64,000 nucleotides of DNA from Terriglobus sp. TAA 43 (GTDB lineage: Bacteria; Acidobacteriota; Terriglobia; Terriglobales; Acidobacteriaceae): assembly GCF_000800015.1 (NCBI RefSeq), contig NZ_JUGR01000001.1, positions 3,286,001-3,350,000 on the forward strand, in the 5' to 3' direction. The position numbers were made by a program, and so were the translations under genes. Positions 63,954 to 64,000 of the stretch are shown here, in pieces. The notes under the pieces were generated by a model. That model worked only from the letters and a program-made list of their open reading frames with translations, ran no database searches and was not told where the DNA came from. Position 1 is the first letter of the stretch; each line of letters begins with the position of its first letter.

Positions 63954-64000
63954 GGGCATTTGAACGCACTCAAGCCAGCGCCCGGTAGGAGCGAAACCGT

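Overview
The window reads as chromosomal DNA of an acidobacterium of the Terriglobus/Granulicella/Edaphobacter kind (inference). The signs are moderate to high GC, many Tat-exported sugar-modifying enzymes (Gfo/Idh/MocA oxidoreductases, a GMC dehydrogenase with its small subunit, a GH29 fucosidase, a sulfatase), porins, several short glycine-zipper proteins, and a dispersed arrangement of core genes. No rRNA operon, phage, transposase or CRISPR array is visible. Only one gene is obviously foreign in base composition: a fused AAA-ATPase/DUF4435 protein at 22948-24573.

Layout. 1-3656: small envelope proteins, lipA, a Tat-exported oxidoreductase and an RDD protein. 3708-6938: a periplasmic sugar-dehydrogenase module (small subunit, GMC flavoprotein, five-haem cytochrome). 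7063-16063: ATP-dependent DNA ligase, MFS transporter, secreted hydrolase, a LysW-like zinc-ribbon protein, a rhomboid-fold protein without the catalytic serine, an orphan AT-richer small protein, sulfatase, LysM protein. 16131-22838: glycine-zipper proteins, M13 peptidase and gyrA. 22948-26456: the PARIS-like defence gene, small hypotheticals and copy A of an intergenic repeat. 26545-41779: MscS channel, outer-membrane barrel, CHAD protein, further Tat sugar enzymes, recX, two diguanylate cyclases, GH29. 41804-49466: alaS, repeat copy B, a cysteine-rich protein, a cell-wall amidase. 49591-53333: a possible small RNA, tRNA-Thr(CGT), a MerR-TPR regulator, infC with an ATT start, a response regulator with a histone-like tail, a small DHp-like protein, tRNA-Leu(CAG). 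53440-62222: aromatic amino acid biosynthesis (trpC-trpF, then trpB-trpA-chorismate mutase-DAHP synthase-hydrolase-tyrA), followed by a circularly permuted ATP-grasp protein. 62538-63953: a carbohydrate porin.

How it works together. The dehydrogenase module, the Tat-exported Gfo/Idh/MocA proteins, TIM-barrel isomerase, fucosidase, sulfatase and OprB-like porin suggest periplasmic breakdown of plant or microbial polysaccharides. The aromatic cluster is the most complete pathway. Its second half appears to be controlled by an attenuator: a 26-residue leader peptide carries Tyr, Phe and Trp codons, and a segment just after them can pair with the 5' arm of an intrinsic terminator 40 bases before trpB.

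Most noteworthy: (1) the aromatic leader/attenuator at 55465-55632; (2) the fused AAA-DUF4435 (PARIS-like) protein; (3) a two-copy intergenic element with three AGACGATTTT boxes at conserved 29/40-base spacing and a poly-G tail; (4) the response regulator with an 80-residue Lys/Ala tail beside a stand-alone DHp-like protein; (5) the LysW-like carrier with an acidic tail and no biosynthetic neighbours.
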